Numbered from the stretch's first letter, positions 1 to 8,491 are shown. The stretch: DNA of 64,000 bases from Streptomyces sp. ATexAB-D23 (GCF_000373645.1 NZ_KB892006.1:124001-188000); one strand, 5' to 3'. Notes: generated from the letters alone by a model not told the origin. Numbers and translations: made by a program.

Positions 1-342
1 GGGGATGCGGGTGCCGAGCAGCTGGTGGACACCCATGTTCAGCACGTCCAGGACGGGCGGGTCGACCTCGCGCAGCGGGCGGTCGATGCAGGCGGCGACG
101 ATCGCGTCGTACGTGCCCTGCCGACGCAGCGTCCCGTAGACCAGCTCGGTCGCCAGGGCCGCGTCGCGCTGGTCGAAGTCGCCCTTGGCCCGCGCCTTCT
201 TCAGCAGCGGGGGCAGGACGAGGTTCGCGTACGCGTCGCGCTCGTCGACGGCCCTGAGGACTTCGAAGGCGAGGAAGCGGACCGGGTCCTTCTTGGGACG
301 GCGGTGCGGCTTGGCGGGACGGCGACGCGGCTGGTCGTTCAC
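1..342 (-). CDS. rsmB: 16S rRNA (cytosine-5) methyltransferase RsmB, N-terminal part
   Basis: The first 114 codons are present and the rest lies beyond the window. The product starts VNDQPRRR, has a basic lead-in (residues 1-20), then an all-helical segment with FLAFEVLRAVDERDAYAN and ELVYGTLRRQGTYD. These are hallmarks of the NusB-like RNA-binding domain that precedes the methyltransferase domain in the RsmB/Sun family. The family methylates C967 of 16S rRNA using SAM. The GTG start at 342 has GGAG about 11 bases upstream. It lies just downstream of fmt on the same strand (73-bp gap), the usual fmt-rsmB pairing. The catalytic part is not visible, so assignment rests on the N-terminal domain and context. 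Confidence 0.85.
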   Translation of the reverse strand, partial: MNDQPRRRPAKPHRRPKKDPVRFLAFEVLRAVDERDAYANLVLPPLLKKARAKGDFDQRDAALATELVYGTLRRQGTYDAIVAACIDRPLREVDPPVLDVLNMGVHQLLGTRIP

Positions 343-415
343 GTGAAAGGTGCTCCGCTGAAGGTGAGAGGACGAACCCTCCCAGCCTACGTCCCCGCCC
401 CGGCCCGCCCGTCCG

Positions 416-1348
416 TCAGCTGCCGAGCAGTTCGCCCGGGACGATGCGCACCCCGCGCGCCCAGTCCGCGGCGCGCATGGGCTTCTTGCCCTGCGGCTGG
501 ACCCAGAGCAGCTCGACGGCGTGCGATCCGGTGCCGACGAACACGTTGTTCTTGCCCACCGACAGCTCGCCGGGCGCGAGCCCGGACCGGTCCACGGCCG
601 GGGTCGCCTGGACCAGCTTCAGGCGCTCTCCCCGGAACAGCGTCCAGGCGCCGGGGGCCGGGGTGCAGGCACGGACGACGCGGTCCACGCGCAGGGCGGG
701 CGCGGACCACTGGACCTGGGCGTCCTCGACGGTGATCTTGGGCGCGAGGGTGACCCCGTCGGCGGGCTGCGGCACGGCGTGCAGGGTGCCGTCCTCGATG
801 CCGTCCATGGTCGCGGCGAGCAGCCCGGCACCGGCGAACGCGAGCCGGGTCAGCAGATCGCCGCTGGTGTCGGTCGGGCGGACCTCCTCGGTGAGGACGC
901 CGTAGACCGGTCCGGAGTCGAGCCCCTCCTCGATGAGGAAGGTGGAGGCCCCGGTCACCTCGTCGCCGGCCATCACCGCGTGCTGCACGGGGGCCGCGCC
1001 GCGCCAGGCGGGCAGCAGCGAGAAGTGGAGGTTGACCCAGCCGCGGGCCGGCACGCCGAGCGCCGCCTTGGGCAGCAGCGCGCCGTAGGCGACGACCGGG
1101 CAGCAGTCCGGCGCGATCTCCCGCAGCCGCGCGAGGAAGTCCTCGTCCCGGGGCCGGGCGGGCTTGAGGACCTCGATCCCGGCCTCCTCGGCGCGCTGGG
1201 CGACCGGGCTGGCCACCAGCCGCCGGCCACGCCCCGCGGGCGCGTCGGGCCTGGTCACGACGGCGGCCACCTCATGGCGGCCGGAGGCGATCAGGGCGTC
1301 CAGGGCGGGAACGGCTACCTCGGGGGTGCCTGCGAAGACGAGCTTCAT
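416..1348 (-). CDS. fmt: Methionyl-tRNA formyltransferase
   Basis: This 310-residue protein transfers a formyl group from 10-formyl-tetrahydrofolate to Met-tRNA(fMet), giving the initiator tRNA. It begins [19 protein letters not shown], the typical formyltransferase opening. It contains [28 protein letters not shown] with the catalytic Asn-His-Ser set (NLHFSLLP), followed by the C-terminal OB-like domain ([16 protein letters not shown]). Length matches the family (about 310). rsmB follows 73 bp downstream on the same strand. Upstream is a divergent region with a 13-bp tandem repeat at 1363-1386. Confidence 0.97.
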   Translation of the reverse strand: MKLVFAGTPEVAVPALDALIASGRHEVAAVVTRPDAPAGRGRRLVASPVAQRAEEAGIEVLKPARPRDEDFLARLREIAPDCCPVVAYGALLPKAALGVPARGWVNLHFSLLPAWRGAAPVQHAVMAGDEVTGASTFLIEEGLDSGPVYGVLTEEVRPTDTSGDLLTRLAFAGAGLLAATMDGIEDGTLHAVPQPADGVTLAPKITVEDAQVQWSAPALRVDRVVRACTPAPGAWTLFRGERLKLVQATPAVDRSGLAPGELSVGKNNVFVGTGSHAVELLWVQPQGKKPMRAADWARGVRIVPGELLGS

Positions 1349-1433
1349 GGGTGGCTGACTGCCTCTCAGGCCGGACTCTCAGGCCGAAACGTTACGGTGA
1401 CGAGCAACGCACAAGTCTATGGGGCCCGGACCC

Positions 1434-1484
1434 GGGGGGCGTACGCACAGTTGCGCGCCCCTTGCACGTGCTCATACGCCCCCC
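1434..1484. repeat. Inverted repeat in the divergent fmt / HTH-like gene region
   Basis: A perfect 10-bp inverted repeat, GGGGGGCGTA (1434-1443) and TACGCCCCCC (1475-1484), encloses 31 bp with a smaller GCAC/GTGC pair. It lies between two divergent genes, so it is not placed to terminate either one. It could be a DNA operator or a leader hairpin. No function can be assigned from sequence. Confidence 0.5.
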
Positions 1485-1514
1485 GAGCGTGACCAGATCC
1501 CCGGGTGCCGCGTT

Positions 1515-1532
1515 GGTCAAGAGAGATTGACC
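1515..1532. promoter_or_regulatory. Operator-like palindrome upstream of the HTH-like gene
   Basis: GGTCAA-6 bp-TTGACC is a perfect dyad located 60 bp before the ATG at 1592. The right half doubles as a TTGACC -35-like hexamer for rightward transcription. A homodimeric repressor, possibly the product of the adjacent HTH-like gene, could bind here. That link is inference. Confidence 0.4.
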
Positions 1533-1591
1533 GAAGCGAGCCGCCCTGGTGCGGCCCGATCCCTTTCAACGCCGGTTCGAGAGGCTTCTTC

Positions 1592-2119
1592 ATGGCCGAC
1601 CACGCAACCCACGACGCCCAAGCGCGGGCCAGCCTGCATCTTCTGGTGCGGGACATCGAGCGGGTCCGGCGGCAGGTGGACGCACTGCGCACGCTCACCG
1701 CCCAACTGGGCAACGTCTACCGTCCACGCCGCTCCGGCCCGTCCGCGGGCTTCGTCGTCTACGGCAGGGCCCCGGCCCCCACGGTCAGACTGGCCCAGGA
1801 ACTGCGGGACAGCGTCGAGACCCTGGTCACGGCGGCCGTGGACTTCGACCGTTCGCTGGGCTTCTCCTGGGACGCGGTGGGCTCCGCGCTCGGGGTCACC
1901 AAGCAGGCCGTCCACCGCCGCTACGGCGCACGGCGTGCCGCACCGCAGCCCGCGTCGGGCGAGACCGGCGCCGAGGTCGTGGCGCAGCGCCCGTCGCCGG
2001 TGCCCCCGGGCGCCGCCGTACCGGCGGCACGCTCGATGCCGCCACAGCCGTCGGCGGAGCGGCCCGCACTGCGCGAGGACGTACGCCCGGGAGCCTTCCC
2101 GGGCCCCCGCAACGGCTGA
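1592..2119 (+). CDS. Small protein with HTH-like segment, function unknown
   Basis: This 175-residue protein starts [18 protein letters not shown] at an ATG with GAGAGG 8 bases upstream. The frame stays open further upstream, but no better start was found. The N-terminal half is helical and charged ([22 protein letters not shown]). Residues about 88-115 read [22 protein letters not shown], a good helix-turn-helix signature (W[17 protein letters not shown]). The C-terminal 60 residues are Ala/Pro-rich and probably disordered. It may be a small DNA-binding protein. It is monocistronic, with an operator-like palindrome upstream and a strong terminator 14 bp after the stop. Confidence 0.8.
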   Translation: MADHATHDAQARASLHLLVRDIERVRRQVDALRTLTAQLGNVYRPRRSGPSAGFVVYGRAPAPTVRLAQELRDSVETLVTAAVDFDRSLGFSWDAVGSALGVTKQAVHRRYGARRAAPQPASGETGAEVVAQRPSPVPPGAAVPAARSMPPQPSAERPALREDVRPGAFPGPRNG

Positions 2120-2133
2120 CCGCCAATGCGTCA

Positions 2134-2169
2134 GGGGCCGCCCCGAGGCCAACGCCACGGGGCGGCCCC
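2134..2169 (+). terminator. Hairpin terminator after the HTH-like gene
   Basis: A perfect 12-bp G+C stem (GGGGCCGCCCCG with CGGGGCGGCCCC) encloses a 12-nt loop and starts 14 bp after the stop codon at 2119. There is no U-tract, as is common for Streptomyces hairpin terminators. Confidence 0.7.
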
Positions 2170-2243
2170 ACTCACGCGTCGCGCGCGTCGCGCCCGGTAC
2201 GACCGAGCGGGCCCGGCACATCGAGCCCACCCACCGCCCCGAT

Positions 2244-2387
2244 CAAGCCCGCCCGCCGCAACGAGCCCGTCCGGCGATCGAGGACCAGGCGCCCACCGGG
2301 ACACACCCGCACCGCACACAGACGGACCGCGCACAACCAAGCCCGCCCGCCACAACCAAGCCCGTCCGGCGATGGAGGACATGGCGC
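2244..2387. repeat. Two copies of a 49-50 bp direct repeat
   Basis: Copy A (2244-2292) and copy B (2338-2387) start 94 bp apart and differ at only about six positions. Both contain CCCGTCCGGCGAT followed, after one variable base, by GAGGAC. I recall this core as a dispersed intergenic repeat in many Streptomyces genomes. It sits in the 299-bp gap between convergent genes (HTH-like gene and priA). I see no ORF with coding character in this gap. Confidence 0.7.
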
Positions 2388-2418
2388 GCGCCGAAACAGG
2401 CCTGCACCCACCCCCGCC

Positions 2419-4557
2419 TCACCCGATATCCGCCGGGTCCACCCGAATCCGCACCGCCCCCGCACGCGGCCCCCGTGCCACCCGCGCCTCCTTCAGCGCG
2501 GCCGCCAGCGCCGCCCCGCTCCCCGGCGGCACCCGGATCAGCGCCCGCTCCCAGGTCTCCCCCGGAGGCGCCTCGAACGGCCTGCGGGGCCGCCCCCGCT
2601 CGGCCGCGGGCACCGGGACCGGGCCCAGCACCTCGGCGTCCGACGGCAGCCGCGCCCCGGCCAGGAATCCGGCCAGCGCCTCCGGCTCCCCCGCCACCGA
2701 CGCCATCCGGGACACCGGCGGAAAGCCCAGCTCGGCCCGCTCCGCCAGCTCCCGCCGGGCGTGACCCACCGGGTCCCAGCGCACCAGGGCCTGCACGGGC
2801 CGCAGCGTCGGCTCGGCGACGATCACCACCGTGCCGCCCTCGGGCCGGCCCCGCACCAGCGCGGCGGCCGCCGTCCAGCGGCGCAGCGCCTCCTCCCCGG
2901 CGCGCAGGTCGGGGCGGCCGACCATCGCCCAGCCGTCCAGCAGGAGCGCCGCCGCGTACCCGCCGTCGGCGACCGGCTCGGCGCCGGGCGTGCTGACCAC
3001 CAGCGCGGGCTGGTCCGGCACCGAGTCCAGGATGTGATCGCGGCCGGACGTCCGCACCGGCACGGCGGGAAACGCGCGGCCCAGCTCCTCCGCCGTCCGG
3101 CGGGCGCCGACGATCTGCGCGCGCAGCCGGCGGGAGCCGCAGGCGACGCAGTGCCAGGAGGTCTCGGCCCGGCCGCACCAGGCGCAGTTCAGGTCCTGCT
3201 GGTCGGGCGCCTCCAGCGGCCCGGCGCAGTGCAGGCACCGGGCGGGTTCCCGGCAGCGCTCGCAGGCCAGCCGGGGGGCGTAGCCGCGGCGGGGCACCTG
3301 CACCAGCACCGGTCCGGTGCGCAGCCCGTCCCGGACGGTCTGCCAGGCGAGGCTGGGCAGCCGGGCGGCCCGAGCCGCACCGTCCCTCGCCAGCTCGCCG
3401 TCGCCCACGGTACGGATCATGGGCGCCGCCGTCCGCAGCTGTGAGCGGTCGGCGCGCAGTGGGAGGGCCCAGCCGCTCTCGACCAGTTGCGCGGCCTCCA
3501 CGGTGCAGCTGGTGGCGCCGAGCAGGAAGGCGCACCGGCCGTGCGTGGCCCGCAGCTCCAGGACCTCCCGCACATGGGGGAAGGGGGCGCGGTCGTCGCT
3601 GTGGCTGGAGTCCCCGTCGTCCCAGACGACGACGAGGCCGAGGCCGGCGACGGGGGCGAACATCGCGGCCCGGGTCCCCACCACCGCGCGGACGGACCCG
3701 CGCCGCACGGCCAGCCATTCCCGGTAGCGCTTCTGGGGCCCGGAGCCGGCCGTGAGCAGTGCGTGCCGGCCCTCGCCGAGCAGGGCGGTGAGGGCGGCGT
3801 CGACCCGTCCGGCGGTCCGCCCGTCGGGGACGACGACGAGGGCGCCGCGCCCGGAGGCGAGGGTCGCGGCGACGGCCGCCGCGATCTCCGCGGGCCAGTG
3901 CGGACCCGGCAGCGCGGTCCACACGGCCCGGGGGGCGCCGCCGGTGGCCAGCGCGGTGAGGAACGCGGGCCCCTGCTCGTACCGCTCCCAGGTGCCGGGG
4001 GCGGGGGGCGCGGGGGGAGGCAGCGGGGCGGGGGACTGCTTGGCCTCGGCCTGGGCGTTCCTCGGGGGGACGGCGAGCTGCAGGACGTCGGCGAGGCTGC
4101 CCGCGTACCGGTCGGCGACGGCGCGGGCCAGGGCGAGCAGATCCGGTCCGAGCACCGGTTCGGGGGAGACGACGGAGGCGAGCGCGGCCAGCGCGCCGTT
4201 GTAGTCGGACTCGGCCAGCCGCTCGATCAGGAAGCCGTCGATCAGTCCGCCGCCCTCGCGCCGGCCGCCCCGCACATTGCGCCCTCCGGCCCCGAACCGG
4301 ACCCGGACCCGGACGCCCGGCCGGGCGTCGGCGTCCAGCTCCGCGGGGACCGCGTAGTCGAAGTACTGGTCGAGGTGGAGCGCGCCCTTGTTGACGAGGA
4401 CGCGGGCGACGGGCAGCTCCTCGGCGAGCGCCGCACCGCGCCAGGTGCGCGGCTTGGCGCGCGGCACCTTGGCGCGGCGCACGGTCTCCCGGATCAGCGC
4501 AAGCTGCTCCGGCGCCCCGGCCCCGGGCTCGTCGGATCGCTCGTCGTCGCTGCTCAC
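2419..4557 (-). CDS. priA: PriA-like replication restart protein lacking helicase motifs
   Basis: This 712-residue protein has the PriA layout. There is an N-terminal 3'-DNA-binding domain (VARVLVNKGALHLDQYFDYAVP), a RecA-like core, and a zinc region with paired cysteines (CERC, CLHC, CAWC, CVAC), then a C-terminal domain. The Walker A GxGKT of E. coli PriA is absent: the equivalent stretch reads TALPGPHWPAEIAAAV. DEEH is replaced by WDDGD. ATP-driven unwinding is therefore unlikely and a structural primosome role is inferred, as known for actinobacterial PriA. The GTG at 4557 is preferred because AGGA lies 8 bases upstream; a GTG at 4563 is possible. metK lies upstream on the same strand. 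Confidence 0.93.
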   Translation of the reverse strand: MSSDDERSDEPGAGAPEQLALIRETVRRAKVPRAKPRTWRGAALAEELPVARVLVNKGALHLDQYFDYAVPAELDADARPGVRVRVRFGAGGRNVRGGRREGGGLIDGFLIERLAESDYNGALAALASVVSPEPVLGPDLLALARAVADRYAGSLADVLQLAVPPRNAQAEAKQSPAPLPPPAPPAPGTWERYEQGPAFLTALATGGAPRAVWTALPGPHWPAEIAAAVAATLASGRGALVVVPDGRTAGRVDAALTALLGEGRHALLTAGSGPQKRYREWLAVRRGSVRAVVGTRAAMFAPVAGLGLVVVWDDGDSSHSDDRAPFPHVREVLELRATHGRCAFLLGATSCTVEAAQLVESGWALPLRADRSQLRTAAPMIRTVGDGELARDGAARAARLPSLAWQTVRDGLRTGPVLVQVPRRGYAPRLACERCREPARCLHCAGPLEAPDQQDLNCAWCGRAETSWHCVACGSRRLRAQIVGARRTAEELGRAFPAVPVRTSGRDHILDSVPDQPALVVSTPGAEPVADGGYAAALLLDGWAMVGRPDLRAGEEALRRWTAAAALVRGRPEGGTVVIVAEPTLRPVQALVRWDPVGHARRELAERAELGFPPVSRMASVAGEPEALAGFLAGARLPSDAEVLGPVPVPAAERGRPRRPFEAPPGETWERALIRVPPGSGAALAAALKEARVARGPRAGAVRIRVDPADIG

Positions 4558-4618
4558 AGCCACAGTCCTACCAGACACCTCTGACAGCGGCGGCCGCCCC
4601 CGACCGGGCCCGCGACAG

Positions 4619-4657
4619 GCCGGAGCCCGGACGCCGTGACGGCGTCCGGGCTCCGGC
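4619..4657 (-). terminator. Long hairpin downstream of metK
   Basis: A perfect inverted repeat with two 19-base arms around a single central base (4638) starts 22 bp after the metK stop on the minus strand. It probably stops metK transcription before priA and may protect the metK 3' end. Confidence 0.85.
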
Positions 4658-4678
4658 GGAAGACGGTCTCGGGCGCCC

Positions 4679-5887
4679 CTACAGGCCCGCGGCGGCGCGC
4701 AGCGCCTCGACCCGGTCGGTGCGCTCCCACGTGAAGTCGGGCAGCTCGCGGCCGAAGTGGCCGTACGCGGCGGTCTGCGCGTAGATCGGGCGGAGCAGGT
4801 CGAGGTCGCGGATGATCGCGGCCGGGCGGAGGTCGAAGACCTCGCCGATGGCGTGCTCGATCTTCTCGGTCTCGATCGCGGCGGTGCCGAAGGTCTCCAC
4901 GAACAGGCCGACCGGCTCGGCCTTGCCGATCGCGTAGGCGACCTGGACCTCGCAGCGGGCGGCGAGCCCGGCGGCGACGACGTTCTTGGCCACCCAGCGC
5001 ATCGCGTAGGCGGCGCTGCGGTCCACCTTCGACGGGTCCTTGCCCGAGAAGGCGCCACCGCCGTGGCGGGCCATGCCGCCGTAGGTGTCGATGATGATCT
5101 TGCGGCCGGTGAGGCCGGCGTCGCCCATCGGGCCGCCGATCTCGAAGCGCCCGGTCGGGTTCACCAGCAGGCGGTAGCCCTCGGTGTCCAGCTTGATGCC
5201 GTCCTCGATCAGCTGCGACAGGACGTGCTCGACGACGAACTCGCGGATGTCGGGCGCGAGCAGCGAGTCGAGGTCGATGTCGCTGGCGTGCTGCGAGGAG
5301 ACGACGACCGTGTCGAGCCGGACGGCCTTGTCACCGTCGTACTCGATGGTGACCTGCGTCTTGCCGTCGGGACGCAGGTACGGGATGGTCCCGTTCTTGC
5401 GGACCTCGGACAGCCGGCGCGAGAGCCGGTGCGCCAGGTTGACCGGGAGCGGCATCAGTTCGGGCGTCTCGTCGCAGGCGTAACCGAACATCAGGCCCTG
5501 GTCGCCCGCGCCCTGCTTGTCCAGCTCGTCCTCGTCGCCCTCGACCCGCTTCTCGTACGCGGTGTCGACGCCCTGCGCGATGTCCGGGGACTGCGCGCCG
5601 ATGGACACCGAGACGCCGCAGGAGGCGCCGTCGAAGCCCTTCTTCGAGGAGTCGTAGCCGATCTCCAGGACCTTGTTGCGGACCAGCGTCGGAATGTCGG
5701 CGTAGGCCTTGGTCGTGACCTCACCCGCAACGTGCACCAGACCGGTCGTGATCAGGGTCTCGACGGCGACGCGGGAGGACGGGTCCTCGCGCAGGAGGGC
5801 ATCGAGAATGGTGTCGCTGATCTGGTCAGCGATCTTGTCGGGGTGACCCTCGGTTACGGACTCCGAGGTGAAGAGACGGCGGGACAC
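4679..5887 (-). CDS. metK: S-adenosylmethionine synthetase
   Basis: This 402-residue enzyme makes SAM from methionine and ATP in the cytosol. SAM supplies methyl groups for rRNA, DNA and secondary metabolism. It starts [25 protein letters not shown]. It carries the GHPDK methionine/ATP motif, [15 protein letters not shown] (ATP-binding), and the phosphate-loop motif [16 protein letters not shown]. Length matches the family. The ATG at 5887 has GGGAGCG directly upstream. A candidate promoter is at 5970-6000 and a strong hairpin follows the stop. No SAM riboswitch is evident in the leader. Confidence 0.98.
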   Translation of the reverse strand: MSRRLFTSESVTEGHPDKIADQISDTILDALLREDPSSRVAVETLITTGLVHVAGEVTTKAYADIPTLVRNKVLEIGYDSSKKGFDGASCGVSVSIGAQSPDIAQGVDTAYEKRVEGDEDELDKQGAGDQGLMFGYACDETPELMPLPVNLAHRLSRRLSEVRKNGTIPYLRPDGKTQVTIEYDGDKAVRLDTVVVSSQHASDIDLDSLLAPDIREFVVEHVLSQLIEDGIKLDTEGYRLLVNPTGRFEIGGPMGDAGLTGRKIIIDTYGGMARHGGGAFSGKDPSKVDRSAAYAMRWVAKNVVAAGLAARCEVQVAYAIGKAEPVGLFVETFGTAAIETEKIEHAIGEVFDLRPAAIIRDLDLLRPIYAQTAAYGHFGRELPDFTWERTDRVEALRAAAGL

Positions 5888-5969
5888 ATCGCTCCCTGGG
5901 GTTGCAGCGGCTGCTGGCTGATCATTGGGCGGACGGGTCCGGGAGCTGCGCCCGGTACGGTCCAGGGGC

Positions 5970-6000
5970 AGTTTATCGGTCGGCTCCGTCCCGCGGACAA
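5970..6000 (-). promoter_or_regulatory. Candidate metK promoter
   Basis: On the minus strand TTGTCC (5995-6000) is followed after 19 bp by TAAACT (5970-5975), about 83 bp before the metK ATG. The -10 is good; the spacer is slightly long. Confidence 0.4.
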
Positions 6001-6128
6001 CGTGTCTCGCCCTTTGGGAGATATGTGACCTGGCCCACTGGTGCCCGGAGCCCCCGGGGAGACCGCTGCCGACGGGGTCCGGCCGGGCGCCCCAAGGGTT
6101 GTGGCGTCACCGGCGTGTCACAGGGAAT

Positions 6129-7331
6129 TCATACGAGCCGGGCCGACACGAGGTCCCACACCGTGTCGGCGAGCGCTTCCTTGGGTCCGTGCGGCACCGG
6201 CGTCTCGGTTCCGTCCGCGCCGAGCACCACCGCTTCGTTCTCCTCGGAGCCGAAGGTCTTGCGCTCCCCCACCTCGTTGACCACCAGCAGGTCGCAGCCC
6301 TTGCGGCGGAGCTTCTCGCGGCCGTTGGCCAGGACGTCGTCGGTCTCGGCGGCGAACCCGACGACGATCTGTCCGGGCGTGGCGCGCTCGGCGGCCACCT
6401 CGGCGAGGATGTCGGGGTTGCGGACGAGCGCGATGGGGGCGGGCTCCTGGCCGTCCTTCTTCTTGATCTTCCCGGTCACGTACTGGGCGGGCCGGAAGTC
6501 GGCGACCGCGGCGGCCATGACCACGACGTCGGCCTCCGCCGCGGCCTTGAGCACGGCCTCGCGCAGCTGCACGGCCGTACCGGTGTGCACGACGTCGGCG
6601 CCGGACGGGTCGGGCAGTCCGGTGTTGGCCTCGACGAGCGTGACCCGGGCGCCGCGGGCGACGGCGGTGCGGGCCAGCGCGTAGCCCTGCTTGCCGGATG
6701 AGCGGTTGCCGAGGTAGCGGACGGGGTCGAGCGGTTCCCTGGTGCCGCCGGCGCTGATCACCACGTGCCGGCCCGCCAGGTCGGGTGCCGCCGCGCCGCG
6801 GGCCAGCACCCGGCGGCAGACCTCGAAGATCTCGCCCGGGTCGGGCAGCCGTCCCTTGCCGGTGTCGGCGCCGGTGAGGCGGCCGACGGCGGGCTCGATG
6901 ACGACGGCGCCCCGGCGGCGCAGGGTGGCCACGTTCTCCTGGGTGGCGGGGTGCTCCCACATCTCGGTGTGCATGGCGGGGGCGAGGACGACCGGACAGC
7001 GGGCGGTGAGCAGGGTGTTGGTGAGGAGGTCGTCGGCGAGCCCGTGCGCGGCCCTGGCCAGCATGTCGGCGGTGGCGGGGGCGACCACGACGAGGTCGGC
7101 GTGCTGTCCGATCCGTACGTGGGGTACCTCGTGGACGTCGTTCCAGACCTCGGTGGAGACCGGGTGGCCGGAGAGCGCGGACCAGGTGGCGGCGCCGACG
7201 AAGTGCAGGGCGGACCCGGTGGGGACGACCCGTACGTCGTGGCCGGACTCGGTCAGCCGGCGCAGCAGTTCGCACGCCTTGTACGCGGCGATGCCGCCGC
7301 TGACCCCCAGAACGACCTTCGGCTTGTCCAC
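6129..7331 (-). CDS. coaBC: Bifunctional phosphopantothenoylcysteine decarboxylase / phosphopantothenate-cysteine ligase
   Basis: This protein of about 400 residues adds cysteine to 4'-phosphopantothenate (CoaB) and decarboxylates the product (CoaC), two steps of coenzyme A synthesis. The N-terminal CoaC flavoprotein domain has VVLGVSGGIAAYKACELLR, HADLVVVAPATADMLARAAHGLADDLLT and APAMHTEMWEHPATQ. The CoaB half has VISAGGTREPLDPVRYLGNRSSGKQG and KIKKKDG. The GTG at 7331 (VDKPKVVLG) is preferred because GGGGAG lies 5-6 bases upstream; a GTG at 7346 has no comparable site. It lies between rpoZ and metK on the same strand. Confidence 0.96.
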   Translation of the reverse strand: MDKPKVVLGVSGGIAAYKACELLRRLTESGHDVRVVPTGSALHFVGAATWSALSGHPVSTEVWNDVHEVPHVRIGQHADLVVVAPATADMLARAAHGLADDLLTNTLLTARCPVVLAPAMHTEMWEHPATQENVATLRRRGAVVIEPAVGRLTGADTGKGRLPDPGEIFEVCRRVLARGAAAPDLAGRHVVISAGGTREPLDPVRYLGNRSSGKQGYALARTAVARGARVTLVEANTGLPDPSGADVVHTGTAVQLREAVLKAAAEADVVVMAAAVADFRPAQYVTGKIKKKDGQEPAPIALVRNPDILAEVAAERATPGQIVVGFAAETDDVLANGREKLRRKGCDLLVVNEVGERKTFGSEENEAVVLGADGTETPVPHGPKEALADTVWDLVSARLV

Positions 7332-7354
7332 TGCGTCTCCCCGCACTCGGCTGC

Positions 7355-7375
7355 GTACGTACCCGGCATACGTAC
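7355..7375. promoter_or_regulatory. Dyad element upstream of coaBC
   Basis: GTACGTA (7355-7361) and TACGTAC (7369-7375) form a perfect dyad with a 7-bp spacer, 24 bp before the coaBC start. It lies between the rpoZ terminator and coaBC, so it is either an operator or a leader hairpin. Confidence 0.45.
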
Positions 7376-7426
7376 ACCCCCATGCTGCCTCACGGGCGCG
7401 GGCGCCGGTCCGTCGCCCCGGACACG

Positions 7427-7461
7427 CCTCGGGCCCGGCGGATTGCCCGCCGGGCCCGAGG
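7427..7461 (-). terminator. rpoZ terminator hairpin
   Basis: A perfect 15-bp stem (7427-7441 with 7447-7461) and a 5-nt loop start 20 bp after the rpoZ stop on the minus strand. coaBC and metK therefore probably have their own promoter. Confidence 0.85.
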
Positions 7462-7480
7462 TGAGGTTGCGTTTCGCCGC

Positions 7481-7753
7481 TTACTGCGCGGGGCCCTCGA
7501 TGGCCTCGGACGTGAGCAGGCCCGCGTTGATCTCGCGGAGCGCGATCGAGAGCGGCTTCTCGTGCACGTGGGTGTCGACGAGCGGACCGACGTACTCGAG
7601 GAGGCCCTCACCGAGCTGCGAGTAGTACGCGTTGATCTGGCGCGCGCGCTTGGCGGCGTAGATCACGAGGCTGTACTTCGAGTCGGTTGCTTCGAGGAGC
7701 TCATCAATCGGCGGGTTGATGATGCCCTCGGGCGTGGTGATGGAAGAGGACAC
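7481..7753 (-). CDS. rpoZ: RNA polymerase omega subunit
   Basis: This 90-residue protein binds the beta' subunit and helps RNA polymerase assembly. It starts [44 protein letters not shown]; the PIDELLE and SKYxLV..AKRARQI motifs are diagnostic for actinobacterial omega. The GTG at 7753 is chosen because GGAAGG lies 6 bases upstream and omega proteins begin close to this point. It follows gmk on the same strand (82-bp gap), the usual gmk-rpoZ order. A 16-bp AT-rich palindrome lies just upstream. Confidence 0.96.
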   Translation of the reverse strand: MSSSITTPEGIINPPIDELLEATDSKYSLVIYAAKRARQINAYYSQLGEGLLEYVGPLVDTHVHEKPLSIALREINAGLLTSEAIEGPAQ

Positions 7754-7779
7754 GCTCTGCCTTCCGAAGGGGATGAAGA

Positions 7780-7795
7780 TCAAAGAAATCTTTGA
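7780..7795. promoter_or_regulatory. 16-bp AT-rich palindrome upstream of rpoZ
   Basis: TCAAAGA-AA-TCTTTGA is a perfect palindrome 27 bp before the rpoZ GTG and 40 bp after the gmk stop. It stands out from the surrounding G+C. It could be an operator or a small mRNA hairpin next to the rpoZ ribosome-binding site. Confidence 0.5.
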
Positions 7796-7835
7796 CAGTC
7801 AGGGGCTCGTTTGCCGGTGCCCCCGTGTCGGTGGA

Positions 7836-8453
7836 TCACTCGCCGCCGGCACGGTGGCCGGAAGCCTCCAGCATCAAGGCTAGCAGCTCACGCGCCACAT
7901 CCTCGACGGAGGTGTTGACGAGCGTCGTATCGAACTCGGATTCGGCGGCCAGCTCGACCTTGGCGGCCCCGAGCCTGCGTTCGATGACCTCGGGCGCCTC
8001 GGTCCCCCGGCCGGTGAGCCGGCGCACCAGCTCCTCCCAGCTCGGCGGCGCGAGGAAGACCAGCCGGGCGTCGGCCATGGACTGGCGGACCAGCCGGGCG
8101 CCCTGGAGGTCGATCTCCAGGAGCACCGGCTCACCCGCCTCCAGCCGCTCCTGCACGGCGCGGCGCGGGGTGCCGTAGCGGTTGCCGGCGAATTCGGCCC
8201 ACTCCAGCAGCTCGCCGTTGGCGATGAGCTTGTCGAACTCCTCGTCGTCCACGAAGAAGTAGTGGACGCCGTTGCGTTCGCCGGGGCGGGGCTTGCGGGT
8301 CGTCGCCGACACCGAGAGCCACACCTCGGGGTGGACCTTGCGCATATGCGCGACGACCGTGCTCTTGCCGACCCCCGAGGGGCCGGAGAGCACGGTCAGC
8401 CGCGGACGTACGTCCGGGGGTACGGGGGACGTCCCCCGGGATGTTGCAGCCAT
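7836..8453 (-). CDS. gmk: Guanylate kinase
   Basis: This 205-residue enzyme phosphorylates GMP to GDP with ATP. Motifs are the P-loop [16 protein letters not shown], the GMP-binding region [37 protein letters not shown], and the [22 protein letters not shown] lid. Length is normal. The ATG at 8453 has no clear Shine-Dalgarno site. A hairpin lies between the mihF stop and this start, so translation may depend on read-through from mihF or on that structure. Confidence 0.97.
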   Translation of the reverse strand: MAATSRGTSPVPPDVRPRLTVLSGPSGVGKSTVVAHMRKVHPEVWLSVSATTRKPRPGERNGVHYFFVDDEEFDKLIANGELLEWAEFAGNRYGTPRRAVQERLEAGEPVLLEIDLQGARLVRQSMADARLVFLAPPSWEELVRRLTGRGTEAPEVIERRLGAAKVELAAESEFDTTLVNTSVEDVARELLALMLEASGHRAGGE

Positions 8454-8468
8454 GGAGCGATTATCCAG

Positions 8469-8490
8469 GTTCTCAGGGGTGCCTGAGAAC
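8469..8490 (-). promoter_or_regulatory. Hairpin between mihF and gmk
   Basis: GTTCTCAGG (8469-8477) and CCTGAGAAC (8482-8490) form a perfect 9-bp stem with a 4-nt loop, beginning immediately after the mihF stop and ending 16 bp before the gmk ATG. It is too close to gmk to be a simple terminator. An attenuator or processing site is inferred. Confidence 0.5.
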
Positions 8491-8491
8491 G

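Noticed and set aside
5888-6128. Possible SAM riboswitch upstream of metK
   Set aside because: I found no SAM-I, SAM-II or SAM-IV core in the leader; only a candidate promoter.
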